DNA of 52,770 nt from Anaerolineae bacterium (GTDB lineage Bacteria; Chloroflexota; Anaerolineae; Aggregatilineales; Phototrophicaceae): the NCBI GenBank assembly GCA_030950085.1, contig JAUZRW010000066.1, forward strand, positions 1 through 52,770. The letters run 5' to 3'. Shown here one piece after another: positions 32,539-43,506 of this stretch. The notes beneath the pieces are model-generated. The model saw only the letters and a program-made list of their open reading frames with translations, did not search any database and was not told where the DNA came from. Position 1 is the stretch's first letter, and every line of letters begins with the position of its first letter. Made by a program: the position numbers and the translations under genes.

Positions 32539-32564
32539 TGTAGGGGCGTAAGGCATTACGCCCA
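32539..32564 (+). repeat. Family A repeat with compensatory changes
   Basis: TGTAGGGGCGTAAGGCATT is followed by ACGCCC. Compared with the 42343 copy, the C in the 5' arm is T and the matching G in the 3' arm is A, so the stem stays intact. It lies just beyond the end of ligA. Confidence 0.85.
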
Positions 32565-32578
32565 ATGTGTGAATTATA

Positions 32579-34900
<2,322 letters not shown>

Positions 34901-34942
34901 TTAGTATATGAACATCTGTTCGTTTTGGCAAGTTGGAGAAAG

Positions 34943-35746
34943 TTATTGTTGTGGAACAACGGCTAGATAATTCGACACTGCCCATCCCGTGCGTGTACTG
35001 TCAAGTGGGTCTTGGATACGCCACCATGTAAAACCATCCCCTTGCAGAGGACCTTCTATGACGATGAATTGTTCAGTTTCATCGGCGCGGAACAACACTG
35101 TAGTCCCATTAACGGCTGCTGAATCGCGCACATTGAGTTTGTCAGTAGCGACACCATCGACAGCAACGCGACTATTAAGGGTAATCGGTGCGGGGGTTGC
35201 CGTTAACTGAACTGCCGCGAGTGTAGGACCTGTCAGTGCAAGGTCTCCGGTTGTGCTGCCACCGGCAATAATTTGTGTCGAAGGGGCAAGTGCTGTCGCT
35301 TGATTTGCTTGCGGAAGATGCGTCGGTACGGCAGTAATAATGCGAATAATCGGTGTCGGTTCAGCAAATATGCCCTCAGAATTGCGGAATAGATAAACCA
35401 CGCCTACCAACCCAAATGACACAACGAGGACACCCACCAACATCAATGCGAGTGACCACCAAGGCAAATAGAGTCCACTATCAGATGCCGATGATTTTTG
35501 GCGACGTGGGCGCGGCGGATATCCAGTTCGGGGCGCTCTTTGTTGAGGTTGACCGCGTATCGGTTGAACGTGTCCGCCTTGTGGGGGCGCTTGCTGCCGA
35601 GTCGGGCGCTGAATCGGCACAGTATCTGAAATCTGCTGTGTATCATCATCCCGACGAACAGGATGCGGACGAGTGCGTTGGGGGTCACTCGCAACAGTAT
35701 CCTCAGTATTATCAGGTTCGATTGTCGGGAGATTGTTATCAGTCAT
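34943..35746 (-). CDS. Membrane-anchored SH3-domain protein
   Basis: This is a 267-residue single-pass protein. About 95 cytoplasmic residues rich in Pro, Arg and Gln (RPTRQQAPPQGGHVQPIRG) precede one membrane helix (WWSLALMLVGVLVVSFGLVGVVYLF). A Thr/Ala-rich linker leads to a C-terminal bacterial SH3 domain (about residues 195-262, DKLNVRDSAAVNGTTVLFRADETEQF ending GWAVSNYLAVVP). Bacterial SH3 domains bind peptidoglycan or cell-surface ligands. The disordered basic N-terminus resembles that of the LCP protein at 27013. The specific function is unknown. Confidence 0.8.
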   Translation of the reverse strand: MTDNNLPTIEPDNTEDTVASDPQRTRPHPVRRDDDTQQISDTVPIQRPTRQQAPPQGGHVQPIRGQPQQRAPRTGYPPRPRRQKSSASDSGLYLPWWSLALMLVGVLVVSFGLVGVVYLFRNSEGIFAEPTPIIRIITAVPTHLPQANQATALAPSTQIIAGGSTTGDLALTGPTLAAVQLTATPAPITLNSRVAVDGVATDKLNVRDSAAVNGTTVLFRADETEQFIVIEGPLQGDGFTWWRIQDPLDSTRTGWAVSNYLAVVPQQ

Positions 35747-35915
35747 CAGAAAGCTGTCTCAGCCGCAGGGTGATTGATTTTTATTTTGGAGATGGAAGCC
35801 GAACGAAAGTATACGTGTTCTAAGACACTATTTCGTTTACCCGACTCCCATCACACTCTATTATATCGAGAAATGAGTTTTGGCATAGGCTTTCTTGCTT
35901 TACGCAGGGCAAGCG

Positions 35916-37667
35916 TCAGCCACGATGATTGACCCATTCGATGAATTTTGCGTAAGACCATGTATTGATAACATGCTTCGCTTCTGTCCAACCGCGTCGT
36001 GCTGTCATGATGCCATACGAACGATAATCCATCATGCGTAGATTATGGGCATCGGTATTGATTGAGAGCAAGACTCCTTTTTGAATGGCTAATCGAACAT
36101 ACTGCGAATCCAAATCCAAACGTTCAGGGTTGCAATTAATTTCAAGGGCAGTATTGTGCTGTTTTGCGGCATCCATCACCGCATCCATATCGACCAGTAC
36201 AGGGTCGCGCTTGCTAATAAGACGCGCTGTGGGATGTCCAATGCAGTGAATATACGGATTCTGAATCGCGTTTAGCAAACGTTGCGTGATTTTCTCTTTT
36301 TCTTGACGTAAACTGATATGTAGCGATGCCACCACAAAATCCAATTGTTTGAGTATATCATCGTCATAATCAAGTGACCCATCAGCTTTAATATCGACTT
36401 CGACACCATGTAGCACCTGCAAATCATCGCCCATGGCATCATTTACTTGGCGGACTTCGGCTTGTTGTGCCAAGATTTCTTCGGGCTTCAATCCGCCTGC
36501 TTGTACCGATGCCTGTGAATGGTCAGTGATGACAATGTACTTCATACCGCGTTCGCGTGCGGCTTCTGCCATTTCCCGAATCGACAGTTTGCCATCACTA
36601 TAGGTCGTGTGCATATGCAAGTCACCCTGAATATCGCTGATGATGATGAGGTTTGGCAATTCGTTTTTCTGCGCGACTTCAATTTCACCAGAATCTTCGC
36701 GCATTTCCGGCGCAATCCACTGTAAACCGATGGTTTCGTAGACTTCTTGCTCAGTTTCACAGAAAATATAGTCTGATTCCGGCTTGAGATTGCCATCCGC
36801 ATCAATCGGGCGTAGTGCCTCTTCATTGAGCGAATAGCCTTTTTGCCGCGCAATTTCTCGAATTTTGATATTGTGCGCCTGACTGCCTGTGAAATATTGC
36901 AACGCCGCACCCCAATTTTTACGGGCGAGGACGCGCACATCCACTTGCAGCCCATTATGCAGTTCAACTGAAGATTTTGTCTCACCATATCCTAAAATAC
37001 GGGCGACCCCTTCCATGTTGACCACAGCATCCATAATCGGTTGAGCATTATCGCTGCTAATCAAAATATCAACATCCCCAATTGTCGCTCTGCCACGCCG
37101 AATACTGCCTGCGATTGCACCTTCTTGTGCTTCGGGAATTTCTAGCAGCATATCAAGAATGGCTTGGGCAGCCGGAAGTGCTTTTCCAATCGGCGTGCGC
37201 TCACTGCGACGGGCAAGTGATTCAATGCCATCTAGCACTTTTTGTTGGCTCTTTTTGCCCATACCTGCCAAAGCAGCGAGTTTTCCCTGCTCGGCTGCTG
37301 CTTTGAGTGCCTCTATACTCGTAATATTGAGTTCATCCCAGAAGAGTTTCGCTTTTTTGGGTCCAACGCCATTGATGCGCTTAATATTCAAGACACCCAA
37401 TGGCACTTCGCTTTTGCGCTCTTCGTAGTAGCCAAGTTGACCCGTTTCAACGAGTTCTGTGATTTTAGCGCCGATTGCCTTGCCCACACCGGGGATATCG
37501 AGCAATGTCCCGTCATCAACATAGGCTTGTAAATCACGCGGCAATTCGAGGATGATTTCCGACACACGACGATACGACAAAAACTTAAAATGCGATTCGC
37601 CCTGAATTTCCAGAATATCGGCGATGTTTTCAAAAATATCTGCGATTTCTTTATTGGTGAGTATCAA
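35916..37667 (-). CDS. polX: Family X DNA polymerase with PHP exonuclease (PolX)
   Basis: This 583-residue protein combines an N-terminal family X polymerase core with a C-terminal PHP phosphoesterase, the arrangement of bacterial PolX in base excision repair. The N-terminal 8-kDa domain has the HhH segment [20 protein letters not shown], a second HhH is [16 protein letters not shown], and the palm carries the metal-binding pair in [11 protein letters not shown]. The PHP domain (from about residue 350) has [46 protein letters not shown] and NTDAHN, all expected metal ligands, so 3'-5' exonuclease activity should be present. No operon partner overlaps it. Confidence 0.94.
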   Translation of the reverse strand: MILTNKEIADIFENIADILEIQGESHFKFLSYRRVSEIILELPRDLQAYVDDGTLLDIPGVGKAIGAKITELVETGQLGYYEERKSEVPLGVLNIKRINGVGPKKAKLFWDELNITSIEALKAAAEQGKLAALAGMGKKSQQKVLDGIESLARRSERTPIGKALPAAQAILDMLLEIPEAQEGAIAGSIRRGRATIGDVDILISSDNAQPIMDAVVNMEGVARILGYGETKSSVELHNGLQVDVRVLARKNWGAALQYFTGSQAHNIKIREIARQKGYSLNEEALRPIDADGNLKPESDYIFCETEQEVYETIGLQWIAPEMREDSGEIEVAQKNELPNLIIISDIQGDLHMHTTYSDGKLSIREMAEAARERGMKYIVITDHSQASVQAGGLKPEEILAQQAEVRQVNDAMGDDLQVLHGVEVDIKADGSLDYDDDILKQLDFVVASLHISLRQEKEKITQRLLNAIQNPYIHCIGHPTARLISKRDPVLVDMDAVMDAAKQHNTALEINCNPERLDLDSQYVRLAIQKGVLLSINTDAHNLRMMDYRSYGIMTARRGWTEAKHVINTWSYAKFIEWVNHRG

Positions 37668-38008
37668 CGTGTTTTACTCCGTTTAATTGTGCGAGGTAAT
37701 CTATCACTTGCCCGAATTATTTTTGTCGAATATTTCTAAAACCCAATGTTAATGCCTTCCATGTGTTCAACTACAAAAGACCATATCATTATACAATGAG
37801 ATAACGAACAAATGTACATGAAATTGTGTCGATTTGGATAATTGATGAGGACTACATGGCACTCAATGGCAGAAAATCTCTTTGTGTTCTTAGTGACTTT
37901 GTGCTTAACTTTTTCTTACGGTGATTGGCAAGCATCGAAACCGTATCCAAACGAACTATTCTTTTTCTTGGACTATAATCCAAAAATCACGTATCTGTCG
38001 AGGTATAC
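37668..38008. other. Intergenic region, 341 bp
   Basis: No convincing gene was seen. It contains CTCTTTGTGTTCTTAGTGAC (37878-37897), of the degenerate CTTTGTGTTCTT repeat type also echoed at 8750-8768 in reverse orientation. On the minus strand, a TTG overlapping the stop of the DUF104 gene opens an 18-codon frame (MSIPRQIRDFWIIVQEKE) that might be a remnant of a lost toxin gene, but it is too short to judge. Confidence 0.5.
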
Positions 38009-38278
38009 TCAAAATTCTCCCCTGTCTTCGTCAATATCGTCTTCCACAGGTCTATCAGAAGCAAAAAGTTTCCCTATGCGGTCTAACTCTTCATCACTGA
38101 GTTCAACTTCCTCAAAGATTTCAGGAATTTCAGCCAATAAGTCAGCTTCTGCAAGTCTCTTTACAAAATCATTTTCAGTAGTCGTCAAGAGCGTTAATTT
38201 GACTTGTTGACCTTCTTCAAGTTCTACAGGGTCTATCAACTTGAGGACACCTTTTTCGTAAATTGCTCGGATTTCCAT
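38009..38278 (-). CDS. DUF104 / AF2212-like antitoxin, orphan
   Basis: This is an 89-residue protein opening with MEIRAIYEKGVLKLIDPVEL and EEGQQVKLTL, the signature of DUF104 (AF2212-like) proteins, which usually act as antitoxins to PIN-domain ribonucleases. The acidic C-terminal half (FEEVELSDEELDRI, EDDIDEDRGEF) fits an RNase-neutralising tail. Start is placed at ATG 38278 with AAGGTG upstream; an ATG at 38293 is less likely. A PIN toxin gene would be expected directly downstream, but none is present, so the system seems to have lost its toxin. Confidence 0.8.
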   Translation of the reverse strand: MEIRAIYEKGVLKLIDPVELEEGQQVKLTLLTTTENDFVKRLAEADLLAEIPEIFEEVELSDEELDRIGKLFASDRPVEDDIDEDRGEF

Positions 38279-38340
38279 TTTGAACACCTTCAACTTAGAA
38301 GCTATGTAATATGATTATACCGCAGTTTACACAATGATAA

Positions 38341-38369
38341 TGACTTTTTGAGGCAACCCAGCTTATAAT
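38341..38369 (+). promoter_or_regulatory. lepB promoter
   Basis: A perfect TATAAT (38364-38369) has TGACTT 17 bases upstream (38341-38346). The start of transcription near 38376 rules out the TTG at 38369 as start codon and supports GTG 38402. Confidence 0.65.
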
Positions 38370-38401
38370 TGAGCTATGACTTCCAACAAAGCGAGGTAAG
38401 T

Positions 38402-38938
38402 GTGATTCGAGAATTTTTCAACTCTATTCAATGGTGGCAAATCGTCAAAGAAGGGTTTTTCATTGTTGTCGTCGTCTTAGTCATGAACTTTGTGCTGCCG
38501 CGTTCGATTGTGCGCGGACACAGTATGGAACCCAATCTCTACGAAGGCAATCGTCTCGCCGGAAGTCCGATTCCGTATTGGGTTGGCGAACCACAACGCG
38601 GCGATATTATCATGCTCTATCCTGTCGAAGAAAATGGTCCCAATCTTGTGAAACGCATCATTGGTTTGCCCGGCGAAACCATCGAAATCTATGAGCAGCA
38701 AGTCTATGTCGATGGTCAACTATTGGAAGAAGATTACATTCAAGAACCGTGTCGTCGCTACAGATGCAACGATGCTGTGTGGGTGCTTGGTGACGACGAG
38801 TTATTCGTAATGGGTGATAATCGCAATGTCAGCCGCGACTCGCGTAATTATGGGGCAGTGACGAGCGATAAAATTATGGCAAAAGTTATCTTACGGTGGT
38901 GGCCTCTCACAGAATTATCGACCTTCAATCCCCTGTAA
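38402..38938 (+). CDS. lepB: Signal peptidase I
   Basis: This membrane serine peptidase removes signal peptides from exported proteins. It has one N-terminal membrane helix (FFIVVVVLVMNFVLPRSIV). The catalytic Ser is in RGHSMEPNLYEG, and the Lys is in LVKRIIGLPGETI. The box D segment FVMGDNRNVSRDSRNYG and box E are present. A start at GTG 38402 (GAGG five bases upstream) gives 178 residues, within the usual range. Two cysteines in EPCRRYRCND between the two halves could form a disulphide outside the cell. The trp operon promoter follows 25 bases after its stop. Confidence 0.92.
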   Translation: MIREFFNSIQWWQIVKEGFFIVVVVLVMNFVLPRSIVRGHSMEPNLYEGNRLAGSPIPYWVGEPQRGDIIMLYPVEENGPNLVKRIIGLPGETIEIYEQQVYVDGQLLEEDYIQEPCRRYRCNDAVWVLGDDELFVMGDNRNVSRDSRNYGAVTSDKIMAKVILRWWPLTELSTFNPL

Positions 38939-38963
38939 TGTACAGCAATTTTTCGCAAAATGC

Positions 38964-38992
38964 TTGACACACGCTCAAAACCAAGTTATGGT
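38964..38992 (+). promoter_or_regulatory. trp operon promoter
   Basis: A perfect TTGACA (38964-38969) and TATGGT (38987-38992) are 17 bases apart. Transcription should start near 39000, at the 5' edge of the T-box leader. Confidence 0.85.
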
Positions 38993-38999
38993 TTGGGCG

Positions 39000-39296
39000 T
39001 GAAACAACATACTACACCAAAGGCGATGAACCAAAAGAGTAGTCGTTGTGTTGGCGAACAGAGAGCAAACCCCATAGGCTGGAAGGGTGGCACGTACAAC
39101 AACGATGAATGGCTTGGGGAGCTGCGTAGGCGAACAGTCCAATTATTAGCTTACGACGGGTTGCACTCCGTTATCATAGTGCAGTGTATCGGCAATAGCC
39201 CATATACGAAGAGTGCCTCAGCATAGATTTGACTGAGGAATCAAGGTGGCACCGCGGGAGTCCCTCTCGTCCTTGACTGGATGATGAGGGCTTTTA
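39000..39296 (+). promoter_or_regulatory. tRNA-Trp T-box leader of the trp operon
   Basis: All T-box landmarks appear in order. The Stem I base carries the AAGAGTAG kink-turn motif (39035-39042). CAGAGAGC (39059-39066) and the GGCTGGAA distal loop sequence follow. The specifier loop reads GAATGGC, giving specifier codon TGG at 39110-39112 (Trp). The conserved antiterminator sequence AAGGTGGCACCGCG sits at 39243-39256. The bulge reads UGGC and so pairs with GCCA, as expected for bacterial tRNA-Trp with a G discriminator base. A terminator stem follows. Uncharged tRNA-Trp would stabilise the antiterminator and switch on trpE and the genes behind it. Confidence 0.95.
39262..39295 (+). terminator. 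T-box terminator stem
   Basis: CCCTC-TCGTCC and GGATGA-TGAGGG pair over 11 bp with one bulged base, around a six-base loop, followed by CTTTT. The U-run is short, so termination may be modest, or the stem may be assisted. Confidence 0.75.
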
Positions 39297-39357
39297 GATT
39301 CTACACCCCTCACATCGACACTCATTAGGTGACCGTATTTGTTGAGGGAAATAAATA

Positions 39358-40872
39358 ATGTCTTTTTCATCACCCCGTACACGCACTGATATTCATCCGT
39401 CACGCGATGAGGTGCAAACCTACTTCCAACAAGGCGACCTTGTGCCAATCTACCGCACATTACTCGCTGACCTTGAAACGCCGGTTTCGGTATATCTTAA
39501 ACTTACACAAGATGGACAACCTGCTTTCTTACTAGAAAGTGTTGAAGGTGGCGAGCAAGTTGGGCGTTACTCATTTCTCGGTGTGAATCCGCGTGGTATG
39601 GTATCCGTGAAAAACAACACTGTTACACGCACCTACGATGGCGAAACCGTGACCTATGAATTAGAAGAGGGTCAAGACCCTCTGCATGTGGTCAAAGCAG
39701 AAATTGAGAAATTCACCCTCGTTAATGTGCCGAGTTTGCCGCGTTTTGTTGGCGGAGCAGTGGGCTATCTCAGTTATGATGTCGTGCGTTACTTCGAGAA
39801 ATTACCCACGACAGCAAAAAATGAACTGGATGTTCCCGATGCTGCTTTTATGTTGCCAGATACACTGGTGATTTTTGACCATGCCAAGCATCAACTGATT
39901 GTGCTGGCAAATGCCCACAATACAGGCGACCCCAACGCTGCTTACAACGAGGCAGTACGTCGTATTGACCAGATTGTTGTCGCGCTTGGCAACCCATTGC
40001 CCCCTATCAACTTTGACAGCGAACCTGTCGATGAACCCCTAAAATCCAATGTGGAACACCTTGTCTACGAAGAAAATGTTCGTAAGGCTAAAGAGTATAT
40101 CAAAGATGGCGATGCCTTTCAGATTGTATTGTCGCAACGCTTTAGCCGCAAAACCAGTGCTTCTCCCCTGATGATTTATCGAGCATTACGGGCGCTCAAT
40201 CCATCGCCCTATATGTTCTTGCTGCAATTCAGCGAAGATTTAATCCTTGTGGGGGCATCACCAGAAATGATGGTGCGCTATGAAGATGGAATCGCTAGTA
40301 ACCGTCCGATTGCTGGAACACGTCCACGCGGCATCACAGAAGACGACGACAAAGCACTGGCTGAGGAACTGCTTGCTGACCCCAAAGAACGTGCCGAGCA
40401 TGTGATGTTGGTTGATTTGGGACGCAATGACTTAGGGCGTGTCTGCGATTATGGCACAGTTAAAGTCTCTGAGATGATGATTATTGAACGCTATAGCCAT
40501 GTGATGCACATTGTTAGCCATGTTGAAGGTAAATTGCGCGAAGGTTTAGATGCCTTCGATTTGATACGGGCGACTTTCCCAGCAGGTACGCTCAGTGGTG
40601 CGCCAAAAGTGCGAGCGATGGAAATTATTGAAGAATTGGAAGGTGTGCGCCGTGGTACATACGGTGGGGCTGTTGGTTACTTTAGTTACGATGGTTCGAT
40701 GGATACCTGTATCACTATTCGCGCTTTGCTGATGAAAGGCGATACCGTCTATTTACAAGCAGGTGCAGGGATTGTTGCGGATAGTGATGCCGAAAAAGAA
40801 CATGTTGAATGTTATAACAAGGCGCGGGCTGTTGCAGAAGCTATTCTCTATGCCGAAGGTGGCTTGATGTAA
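39358..40872 (+). CDS. trpE: Anthranilate synthase component I
   Basis: With TrpG it converts chorismate and glutamine to anthranilate, the first step of tryptophan synthesis. The 504-residue protein has the chorismate-binding fold: DAFQIVLSQRFSRK, ALNPSPYMFLLQF, GASPEMMVR, IAGTRPRG, DLGRNDLGRVCDYGTV, HIVSHVEGKL, PAGTLSGAPKVRAMEII and CITIRALL. The LLES feedback motif near residues 58-61 (PAFLLESVEGG) indicates allosteric inhibition by tryptophan. Component I rather than PabB or a salicylate synthase is supported by this motif and by the operon. It is the first gene after the T-box, with GAGGG upstream of the ATG. Confidence 0.96.
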   Translation: MSFSSPRTRTDIHPSRDEVQTYFQQGDLVPIYRTLLADLETPVSVYLKLTQDGQPAFLLESVEGGEQVGRYSFLGVNPRGMVSVKNNTVTRTYDGETVTYELEEGQDPLHVVKAEIEKFTLVNVPSLPRFVGGAVGYLSYDVVRYFEKLPTTAKNELDVPDAAFMLPDTLVIFDHAKHQLIVLANAHNTGDPNAAYNEAVRRIDQIVVALGNPLPPINFDSEPVDEPLKSNVEHLVYEENVRKAKEYIKDGDAFQIVLSQRFSRKTSASPLMIYRALRALNPSPYMFLLQFSEDLILVGASPEMMVRYEDGIASNRPIAGTRPRGITEDDDKALAEELLADPKERAEHVMLVDLGRNDLGRVCDYGTVKVSEMMIIERYSHVMHIVSHVEGKLREGLDAFDLIRATFPAGTLSGAPKVRAMEIIEELEGVRRGTYGGAVGYFSYDGSMDTCITIRALLMKGDTVYLQAGAGIVADSDAEKEHVECYNKARAVAEAILYAEGGLM

Positions 40873-40902
40873 AGCACAATCAATGTACTGTAATATGATT
40901 GG

Positions 40903-40931
40903 CTGTAGGGGCATATGGCAATACGCCCAAA
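40903..40931 (+). repeat. Family A repeat, diverged copy
   Basis: TGTAGGGGCATATGGCAAT is followed by ACGCCC. The hairpin keeps seven of eight stem pairs although its bases differ from other copies. It lies between trpE and the phosphatase-like gene. Confidence 0.75.
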
Positions 40932-40976
40932 AATAACGAATAGCCGAAAGTTAGTTTACAAAGGAGCGAGAGATTT

Positions 40977-41642
40977 ATGGCAGTAAAACGGGTGATGTTT
41001 ATTCGTCCGGGTGAAACCGCATGGAATAAAAATGGACGCTGGCAGGGGCATGTTGCTGTTCCATTGAATGAACACGGGCAAGCACAGGCAAAACGACTGG
41101 CGAAGTTCATTCGTCCGATTGGCTTGACCGCCCTCTATAGCAGTGATTTACGGCGTGCGCGAGATACAGCCGAAATCATTGCCCAATATACCGACCTTAA
41201 GCCAATTTACGACCCTCGCTTACGGGAACGCGGCATGGGGGATTGGCAGGGTATGACATTAGATGAAATTGTGGTCTGGTATCCCGAATCGTATCAACGA
41301 GTTCAGGCTGACCCACAAGGTTTCCAAGTACCGGGCGGCGAATCACGGCGACAAGTGGCTGAACGGGTTCGGATGGCATTTGATGATATTATCGGGCGCG
41401 GTGGTGATACAGTTGGCATCATTACCCACACAACAGCCTTACGCTCATTGTTAGACGAGCTAGTGCCGGACTCGGATGCCTATAATCTGTATTTTAAGAA
41501 TATGTCGGTGACGACCATCATGCGACAAGAAGATGGGTTATGGCGCATTACTCAATTAGATGATGTTACCCATCTGGAAGGGGTATCGTCGGCAGCGTTT
41601 TATGAACTAGAAGAGGGAAAAAAGAATGATTCTAGTGATTGA
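40977..41642 (+). CDS. Histidine phosphatase-fold protein with RPG in place of RHG
   Basis: The 221-residue protein follows phosphoglycerate mutase-like histidine phosphatases along its whole length: [63 protein letters not shown] and [13 protein letters not shown]. The RHG motif that carries the phospho-accepting His reads R10-P11-G12 (codon CCG). The second active-site His (H151 in IITHTTALR) and the other Arg and Glu residues are kept. Without His11 the usual phosphatase mechanism is not possible, so it may bind a phosphate ligand without cleaving it or act as a regulator. It ends inside trpG (17-bp overlap), which ties it to the operon. Confidence 0.85.
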   Translation: MAVKRVMFIRPGETAWNKNGRWQGHVAVPLNEHGQAQAKRLAKFIRPIGLTALYSSDLRRARDTAEIIAQYTDLKPIYDPRLRERGMGDWQGMTLDEIVVWYPESYQRVQADPQGFQVPGGESRRQVAERVRMAFDDIIGRGGDTVGIITHTTALRSLLDELVPDSDAYNLYFKNMSVTTIMRQEDGLWRITQLDDVTHLEGVSSAAFYELEEGKKNDSSD

Positions 41643-42210
41643 TAATTACGATAGCTTTACCTACAACATCGTGCAGGAACTCGGTGAATTGGGTGCAACA
41701 ATAGAAGTCGCACGCAATGACCAGATAAGTATAGATGAAATTCGACAGATGAAACCATCGCATATCGTCGTTTCACCGGGTCCCGGTTTTCCAAAGGATG
41801 CAGGTATCTCACGCGCTGTCATTCGTGAAATCGGGGTGGAAATCCCGTTATTGGGTGTTTGCTTAGGGCATCAGTGCATCGGAGAAGTCTATGGTGGGCG
41901 TGTTGTTCATGCCCCAAAACTGATGCACGGTAAAACAAGTCCTGTATTTCATGAAAATGACCCGTTATTTTCAGATGTACCGAGTCCCTTTACAGCAACG
42001 CGCTATCATAGCTTGGTGGTAGAAGCGGCGACCTTGCCTGATGAACTGTTTGTCATAGCGTCTACCGAAGATGGTGAAATCATGGGCGTGCGCCACCGCG
42101 AATATCCGGTTGTGGGCGTGCAATTCCATCCTGAAAGCATACTGACCGATTTTGGTATGAAGATTCTGCAAAATTTTCTCGAAAAGCAATATCTAAGTGT
42201 AGGGGCGTAA
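41626..42210 (+). CDS. trpG: Anthranilate synthase component II (glutamine amidotransferase)
   Basis: This is a class I glutamine amidotransferase that supplies ammonia to TrpE. The nucleophile Cys is in [17 protein letters not shown], and the His-Glu pair is in [14 protein letters not shown]. The opening [19 protein letters not shown] is standard, and 194 residues is normal length. In many bacteria the same subunit serves aminodeoxychorismate synthase in folate synthesis, which is possible here. It overlaps the phosphatase-like gene. Its last codons and stop (SVGA, then TAA) are formed by the start of a family A repeat, TGTAGGGGCGTAA. Confidence 0.94.
   Translation: MILVIDNYDSFTYNIVQELGELGATIEVARNDQISIDEIRQMKPSHIVVSPGPGFPKDAGISRAVIREIGVEIPLLGVCLGHQCIGEVYGGRVVHAPKLMHGKTSPVFHENDPLFSDVPSPFTATRYHSLVVEAATLPDELFVIASTEDGEIMGVRHREYPVVGVQFHPESILTDFGMKILQNFLEKQYLSVGA
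42198..42210 (+). repeat. Family A repeat fragment forming the trpG stop
   Basis: TGTAGGGGCGTAA is the 5' arm of a family A repeat. The last three bases are the trpG stop codon, so the C-terminal tail of TrpG appears to have been set by this sequence. Confidence 0.6.
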
Positions 42211-42234
42211 TAATGCTATTTGATTAAATAATCA

Positions 42235-42282
42235 GGTAACAGGTAGGGAAACCCAACGGGGTGTCCGAAAAACAATGTTACC
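42235..42282. repeat. Palindromic 48-bp element with GGTAACA / TGTTACC ends
   Basis: A 7-bp perfect inverted repeat encloses two small hairpins, GGGAAACCC and CGGGGTGTCCG, giving a three-way-junction-like fold. It lies between trpG and trpS. It could be a small mobile or structural repeat, or an RNA structure. No second copy was seen in the window. Confidence 0.45.
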
Positions 42283-42317
42283 GAATTGAATAGTTAATCT
42301 GCATGATTACGTTCAAC

Positions 42318-42412
42318 AGTACTCGACCAAAAAAGTTTTTATGTAGGGGCGCAAGGCATTGCGCCCAAAAAACACATAATCTAATTTTCAAAGATTAAAT
42401 TGGTCGAGTACT
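42318..42412. mobile_element. MITE-like element, 95 bp, with 13-bp terminal inverted repeats
   Basis: AGTACTCGACCAA (42318-42330) and TTGGTCGAGTACT (42400-42412) are perfect inverted repeats. Between them lies a complete family A palindrome (42343-42366) within A- and T-rich flanks. The element encodes nothing. The 41 bases at 42326-42366 are identical to the last 41 bases of the window. It lies in the intercistronic gap before trpS, where the hairpins could affect mRNA stability. Confidence 0.75.
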
Positions 42413-42450
42413 ACGTAAGCCCTAAGAATTATATGATATAAGGAGTAAGA

Positions 42451-43482
42451 ATGACCGCACCAACACAAGAAATGAAGCAAACCCAGAAGAAGAAAAAGAT
42501 AGCTCTCAGTGGCATAAAGCCCACAGGGACACCGCATGTCGGCAACTATCTGGGTATGATTAAGCCGGCATTAGAACTCGTTAAAGACTATCAAACCCTG
42601 TATTTTATTGCGGATTATCATGGTTTAACGACCATCCGTGATAAGCGAGAAATGAAGCAACATACCTATGAAGTTGCAGCGACTTTTCTGGCTTTAGGGC
42701 TAAATCCTGATGAAGTTATTTTTTATCGCCAAAGTGACATCCCCGAAGTGTTTGAACTGACATGGGTTCTCTCGTGCTTTACGGGCAAAGGTTGGCTGAA
42801 TCGCGCTCATGCTTATAAGGGGGCGGTGGATGCAAACACCGCAGCCGGACACGACACCGACGATGGTATCAATGCAGGATTGTTTAATTATCCTGTGCTA
42901 ATGGCAGCCGACATTATTTTGTTTAACGCAGATGTTGTTCCAGTCGGGCAAGACCAACGCCAACATTTAGAAATGACACGCGATATTGCCAATGCGTTTA
43001 ACTATGTTTACGGCGATACGCTAGTTCCGCCAGAGGCACTCATTCGTGAGGAGGTAGCAATCATTACGGGCTTAGATGGACGTAAGATGAGTAAAAGTTA
43101 TGGCAACACGATTGAACTCTTTGCCGCATCAAAGCAACTTCGTAAACAAGTGATGCGGATTGTGACGGATAGCCGAACGCCAGAAGAACCCAAGAACCCA
43201 GATGAAAATAATATCTTCAATATCTACAAGCACTTTGCGACACCAGCGATGATTGCCGAAAATCGCAAAAAGTATACTGAAGGTGGCGTTGGCTACGGCG
43301 ATTTGAAACAGGAATTGTTTGAGTTGCTCGATGAAACATTCACCGAACCGCGTGAACGCTATAACGAATTGATGGCGAATCGCAAAGAAATTGACGCTAT
43401 CCTGAATCAAGGGGCAGAAAAAGCCCATCGGATTGCACGCAAGACATTGAGCAAAGTTCGGCGTAGAATTGGGATTGACTAA
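42451..43482 (+). CDS. trpS: Tryptophanyl-tRNA synthetase
   Basis: It charges tRNA-Trp, the very tRNA sensed by the T-box leader of this operon. This is a class Ic synthetase of 343 residues. The HIGH-type signature is SGIKPTGTPHVGNYLG, the tryptophan and ATP pocket includes MAADIILFNADVVPVGQDQRQHLEMTRD, and the KMSKS loop is GRKMSKSYGN. The start ATG follows AAGGAG with five-base spacing. Placement in the biosynthetic operon means that low charging raises both tryptophan supply and the synthetase. The preceding gap of 240 bases is filled with repeats but shows no new promoter that I would trust. Confidence 0.96.
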   Translation: MTAPTQEMKQTQKKKKIALSGIKPTGTPHVGNYLGMIKPALELVKDYQTLYFIADYHGLTTIRDKREMKQHTYEVAATFLALGLNPDEVIFYRQSDIPEVFELTWVLSCFTGKGWLNRAHAYKGAVDANTAAGHDTDDGINAGLFNYPVLMAADIILFNADVVPVGQDQRQHLEMTRDIANAFNYVYGDTLVPPEALIREEVAIITGLDGRKMSKSYGNTIELFAASKQLRKQVMRIVTDSRTPEEPKNPDENNIFNIYKHFATPAMIAENRKKYTEGGVGYGDLKQELFELLDETFTEPRERYNELMANRKEIDAILNQGAEKAHRIARKTLSKVRRRIGID

Positions 43483-43506
43483 GCTAATAATTATACGGAA
43501 CGAAGC

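Noticed and set aside
35353-35823. Plus-strand open frame of 156 codons opposite the SH3 protein gene
   Set aside because: It is antisense to a clear gene, starts without a ribosome site and gives low-complexity sequence. It is a shadow of the proline- and arginine-rich region.
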